Below, piece after piece: positions 7,901 through 9,931 of a stretch of DNA of 9,931 nt (the first letter of the stretch is position 1; every line of letters starts with the position of its first letter). The position numbers and the translations under genes are program-made. The notes beneath the pieces are model-generated. The model was not told the origin of the DNA. It was given only the letters and a program-made list of their open reading frames with translations, and did no database searches. Source of the DNA: Planctomycetota bacterium (GTDB taxonomy: Bacteria; Planctomycetota; Phycisphaerae; Sedimentisphaerales; Anaerohalosphaeraceae); NCBI GenBank assembly GCA_021160785.1, contig JAGHBX010000646.1, forward strand, positions 1 to 9,931, given 5' to 3'.

Positions 7901-8577
7901 AATACAGCTACGTCGTCAGAGCGGTAAATCGACACAATATGGAATCTCTGCCGGGCAAGACCGTAACGGCCGCTTCGCTTCCGCAAATTAAACAGGCAAT
8001 TTTCAAGGCAAACTTCACTGACTCTACGAATGCCGAAATCTACAACGCAGGATCGAAGCCCGCCAAAAGCCACGGATCTATAAAAATCTCCGACAACACA
8101 CTCGACCTCACAAAAGGCGGATACCTCACATACCCATATAATGATTATTTCAGCCTCACCGGACAACTTTCCATCGAATGCCGGCTTAAGCTCGACAACA
8201 CAGACCAGATGCCTGTCATCGTCAGTTGTGGGCGGTGGAACGACAAGGGATGGTTCCTGCAGAAATTAGGCGGTGTTTGGCGGTGGCACCTCGGCGGTGT
8301 CGATTGCGATGGCGGGCGTCCTGTTGCCGGCAAGTGGATACATCTGGTAGGAACCTTCGACGGGCAAACGGCAAAGTTATATCAGGATGGAAAGCAGGTT
8401 GCGTCCGTTAAATGCAGTCCGAACACAGCGCCCTGGTCGGGTGAACTGTTCGTCGGGCAATACTCCGGCGGCGCAGGGCCGCAGTACCAGGTCAAAGGCA
8501 AAATCGCCGGCGTGAAGATATATCGACGGACATTGTCCGCAAAGGATGTCGAGGTTGCTTTCAGGGCGGGAAGATAG
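4912..8577 (+). CDS. HzsA-like triheme exported protein with FN3-like and LamG domains
   Basis: This 1221-residue protein begins MKYNVSAKAVGITTIILLLA, a signal peptide probably cut near AAMA (about residue 31). Residues about 45-380 are a TolB-like propeller (LPDGRIIFTSTR, MNADGSDL, LPDGRILYGRWEYVDK) clearly paralogous to the gene at 197-2497. The middle HZS-alpha-type domain (KRGEVKWLRVIEE, VVPVEPDGCAYFRVP, YLQALDENG) leads to CIGCH at 509-513, with Tyr517 four residues after the His, as recalled for the Tyr-ligated heme of Kuenenia HzsA. CIKCH follows at 560-564 after YPTMVQPILDEH. An extension absent from the smaller paralogue carries a third motif, CMNCH, at 698-702, and the stretch SRILRAPLAK. 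Residues about 835-930 and 935-1025 look like two fibronectin-III-like modules (VQLTW...YYALVASSNG and IKLHWDNP...YSYVVRAVN). Residues about 1029-1221 are a LamG/concanavalin-like domain (LSIECRLKL, WIHLVGTFDG, LYQDGKQV, KIAGVKIYRRTLS). A surface or periplasmic redox protein that binds a polysaccharide or a partner is inferred; the substrate is unknown. Base usage differs from the flanks until about 8210. Confidence 0.9.
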   Translation: MKYNVSAKAVGITTIILLLAPANFVAPAAMAAPAKSDSQHLLQMIDAPLLFVKRHSYQGIHIYDTYYQWHPGGGIYVLENPTAPSKERKIRPVIDPTTPETLGEGVYTDPELSWDAKKVLFCFKGTPKGNTSIFEIGIDGAGLKRLTKPELCVGACGREPSYHDVGPAYLPDGRIIFTSTRLNGLVPCNNTAVDILHVMNADGSDLHSISVNNVNEFDPSILPDGRILYGRWEYVDKTALTQQSLWTIYPDGSNETAFFANNLVRPEAFLDARPVPGSANLIASSLTRHNSTPRGSVGIVNVHLSKNDPAAIANFEHAEDPTIDTGNSCEPWPLSKDVLLFSGRPKGAKRNCIEIKDRKGRRITVLSDPDISLHSPILVKPRDIPPVLERQIDPEQNTGAFFVQDIYKGLTGVKRGEVKWLRVIEETSRASVSRDVGKNPYNQTFLLSAALAFSVKNYLGVVPVEPDGCAYFRVPSGRAIYLQALDENGTLIQSMRTFVQASPGVTRSCIGCHEHKYTAAVNTGNKKILHRKPAKLMPESWGSGFMDYPTMVQPILDEHCIKCHGEKSGIAAGLDLTGGWTEHFSISYENLVNRRRTQVTADLIAGIDCMNGTSRWNAQIFPPRSHGSGAAPLAKLLISGHKGRIKNLSRPERDLIMAWIDTNGLYHGTWDYTDNGCRIDAWTETKNALVNRMDAAGCMNCHNNKGKVLFENDWINFKDPHLSRILRAPLAKTAKGYGLANCRERKLDPNRRRVRMFYTGGYVHHVLPVENFKPGTFTGPDRSGKPVVTFQSTQDKNYIAMLDIIQKGRQSALARPRVDMPGAKIHPGLCRSILPVPTPEISPPLNAIPQKDGAVQLTWPRSAQNIGLSFALYRNDKPAFEPGNEFLVDSTKLFNYTDIKSPPGKQYYALVASSNGIKSKPFYAMTTVPPPASPDAPTGTKATPAPDSIKLHWDNPNDINIKFNVYRIDEDSKSRTKLTLLPIAQNSWRDKTPENKKYSYVVRAVNRHNMESLPGKTVTAASLPQIKQAIFKANFTDSTNAEIYNAGSKPAKSHGSIKISDNTLDLTKGGYLTYPYNDYFSLTGQLSIECRLKLDNTDQMPVIVSCGRWNDKGWFLQKLGGVWRWHLGGVDCDGGRPVAGKWIHLVGTFDGQTAKLYQDGKQVASVKCSPNTAPWSGELFVGQYSGGAGPQYQVKGKIAGVKIYRRTLSAKDVEVAFRAGR

Positions 8578-8588
8578 GATTATCTTCC
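8569..8588. terminator. Hairpin shared by two convergent genes
   Basis: GGAAGATA (8569-8576), loop GGAT and TATCTTCC (8581-8588) form a perfect 8-bp stem with a 4-nt loop. It covers the TAG of the triheme gene (8575-8577) and the TAA of glpD (8580-8582, minus strand). Being symmetric it could stop transcription from both sides. No clear T-run follows on either strand, so efficiency as an intrinsic terminator is doubtful. Confidence 0.5.
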
Positions 8589-9931
8589 GTCGGTTGCTTC
8601 TTTCAGCGCCATTTGGACTTCGGCTTCTTGCCGCTGTCGGTCCCAGCCGAGTACGCCGCCGACAATATCGGCAAGCTCCTTGAGCGCTGCTTCGCCCGCC
8701 CGGCCGAGTATGGTTATTATACTGCGCCGCCGCACCAGGTCCGACAGGTGGCGGATGCATTCGTTCTCGGCGATGTATTCGATCTCGGCAATCGAGTAAT
8801 CACCCAGGCTGACTAATGGCGCACGTTTTGCCGAGTCCTGTCGGGAGGCGATTTCTTCGGCCATGGCGCCGTAACGGTTGAGCAGATCGGCGACATGTTC
8901 GCACGCCAGACCGTTTGCCCCGGCGACTCTATCGATCCAGTTCTGTTTTGCAGACTCATCGGCGGGATAGCCTTTTGCGCCGAGGTAGGTTCGTTGAAGG
9001 GTGGAAACATTCCGCATTTTTCCAAGCTCTGCGAGGATCTTGTCGGTCGCCTGCTCTGCAAATGCGCGGAAGGTGGTGAGCTTGCCGCCTATCATGCTGT
9101 AAATTGTGAAACTTCGCTCGGCATCCGGTTCCAGTATATCGAGCCGGTGCGCTCTTGACACACGACTGGTGTAATCCATGCCCGACGCCGGCAGAGGTCG
9201 AACGCCGCAGAAGGTGAACACGACATCGTTTCTTGATACGGTCAGATTCGGGAAAACGCTTTTGAGCGTGGACATCATATAATCGACTTCATTATCGTCA
9301 CATTCGGCGTCGTCGGGATTGGCGATTCGTATGTCGGTCGAGCCCATAATGATCTTGTCCATAAAGCGAAACACGATACAGACACGGCCGTCGGTATGCT
9401 CGTAAAACACCATTCTGTCCCCCAAGGCGTCGTACAACTCTTTGTTGTCGATCACAAGGTGGGAGCCCTTCGTGCCGCCCATAAAGTGCGACTCGACGCC
9501 AAGCGATTTATTGGCGAAATCCACCCACGCGCCGGTGGCGTTTACGACGACGGCGGGCTTAATGCCCACTTCTTCGCCGGTGGCCTGGTCGGTAAGAATG
9601 ACTGTGTCTTTTTCGCTCTTGACGGCCGTGACATAGTTTATCGCGCGGCAGTTTGGGTTTTGGCGGCAGGATTCTTCGATCATCTCGATGCACAGGCGTT
9701 CGGCCTGGCTGATCCAGGCGTCCCAATAAGTCGCCGTACACACTATATTGCTTCTAAGCCCCGGAATTTCCTTGAGCGATTTGGCCTTTGACAGCAGGTA
9801 GTGGCGCGGTGTCCGGCGGCGTTTTCGCGTAATGAAATCGTAAAAAGACAGTCCCATCTTGACGATCAACGCACCTCTGCCACCGACAGATACCGGCAGA
9901 CCGAGAAAAATCATTGGCGACTTGATCAGGC
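8580..9931 (-). CDS. glpD: FAD-dependent glycerol-3-phosphate dehydrogenase, C-terminal 449 residues (5' end outside window)
   Basis: The enzyme oxidises sn-glycerol 3-phosphate to dihydroxyacetone phosphate and passes electrons through FAD to the membrane quinone pool. The frame is open to the right edge and enters with LIKSPMIFLGLPV, equivalent to the PHLIxPLPFLIP region of GlpD. About 70-100 N-terminal residues with the Rossmann GxGxxG FAD site should therefore lie beyond 9931. In visible numbering, NATGAW is at about 130-135, TKGSHL at 153-158, GSTD at 196-199, GVRPL at 242-246 and the FAD-contacting GGKLTTFR at 281-288. A C-terminal helical DAO_C-type domain (about 325-449, with YSIAEIEYIAENECIRHLSD) completes it. 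No Cys-rich [2Fe-2S] tail of the GlpA kind is seen, which favours GlpD over GlpA. It converges on the triheme gene with only two bases between stops. An internal ATG at 9914 is not the true start. Confidence 0.92.
   Translation of the reverse strand, partial: LIKSPMIFLGLPVSVGGRGALIVKMGLSFYDFITRKRRRTPRHYLLSKAKSLKEIPGLRSNIVCTATYWDAWISQAERLCIEMIEESCRQNPNCRAINYVTAVKSEKDTVILTDQATGEEVGIKPAVVVNATGAWVDFANKSLGVESHFMGGTKGSHLVIDNKELYDALGDRMVFYEHTDGRVCIVFRFMDKIIMGSTDIRIANPDDAECDDNEVDYMMSTLKSVFPNLTVSRNDVVFTFCGVRPLPASGMDYTSRVSRAHRLDILEPDAERSFTIYSMIGGKLTTFRAFAEQATDKILAELGKMRNVSTLQRTYLGAKGYPADESAKQNWIDRVAGANGLACEHVADLLNRYGAMAEEIASRQDSAKRAPLVSLGDYSIAEIEYIAENECIRHLSDLVRRRSIITILGRAGEAALKELADIVGGVLGWDRQRQEAEVQMALKEATDGR

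Noticed and set aside
197..8577. A genuine hydrazine synthase (anammox) locus
   Set aside because: Only alpha-like proteins are present. No beta- or gamma-subunit-like gene, hydrazine dehydrogenase or other anammox gene is visible, and the small paralogue lacks the +4 Tyr. HzsA-like proteins occur widely outside anammox bacteria.

Overview
The window reads as a chromosomal piece from a bacterium of the PVC group, most likely Planctomycetota and perhaps Phycisphaerae-like. This is inferred from gene content: hydrazine-synthase-alpha-like (HzsA-like) multiheme proteins, an exported c-type cytochrome fused to a LamG-type domain, and a decayed DUF6807 ('PmoA-like') gene. No rRNA or other phylogenetic marker is present to prove it. 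No tRNA, CRISPR array, insertion sequence or phage gene was seen.

Layout, left to right. (1) Positions 1-119, minus strand: the first 39 codons of a lipoprotein gene that runs off the left edge. (2) 197-2497, minus: a 766-aa exported HzsA-like protein with two CxxCH heme sites, with a candidate promoter at 2555-2583. (3) 2726-3099, minus: the decayed remnant of a DUF6807 gene, with the 5' part missing, an internal deletion and a frame change. (4) 3240-4820, plus: a sigma-54-dependent activator of the NifA type (GAF, AAA+, Fis HTH) with its own sigma-70-type promoter. (5) 4912-8577, plus: a 1221-aa exported paralogue of gene 2, with three CxxCH sites, two fibronectin-III-like modules and a C-terminal LamG/concanavalin-like domain. 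It has a near-consensus promoter with an overlapping inverted repeat. (6) 8580-9931, minus: the C-terminal 449 residues of FAD-dependent glycerol-3-phosphate dehydrogenase (GlpD), converging on gene 5 with two bases between stop codons and a hairpin across the junction.

The most notable arrangement is two diverged HzsA-like multiheme proteins on either side of a NifA-type activator, pointing away from it. Both carry signal peptides and c-type heme motifs, so both should work outside the cytoplasmic membrane in electron transfer or redox catalysis. Only the larger one keeps a tyrosine four residues after the first heme histidine (CxxCHxxxY), the spacing recalled for the unusual Tyr-ligated heme of true hydrazine synthase. 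Nothing resembling the hydrazine synthase beta or gamma subunits is present, so hydrazine synthesis is not claimed; the substrate is unknown. A regulatory link between the activator and the two cytochromes is inferred from position alone: no -24/-12 promoter was found by eye. The plus strand is G+T-rich over most of the window but A+C-rich inside the large cytochrome gene until about 8210, which suggests a mosaic history for that gene.
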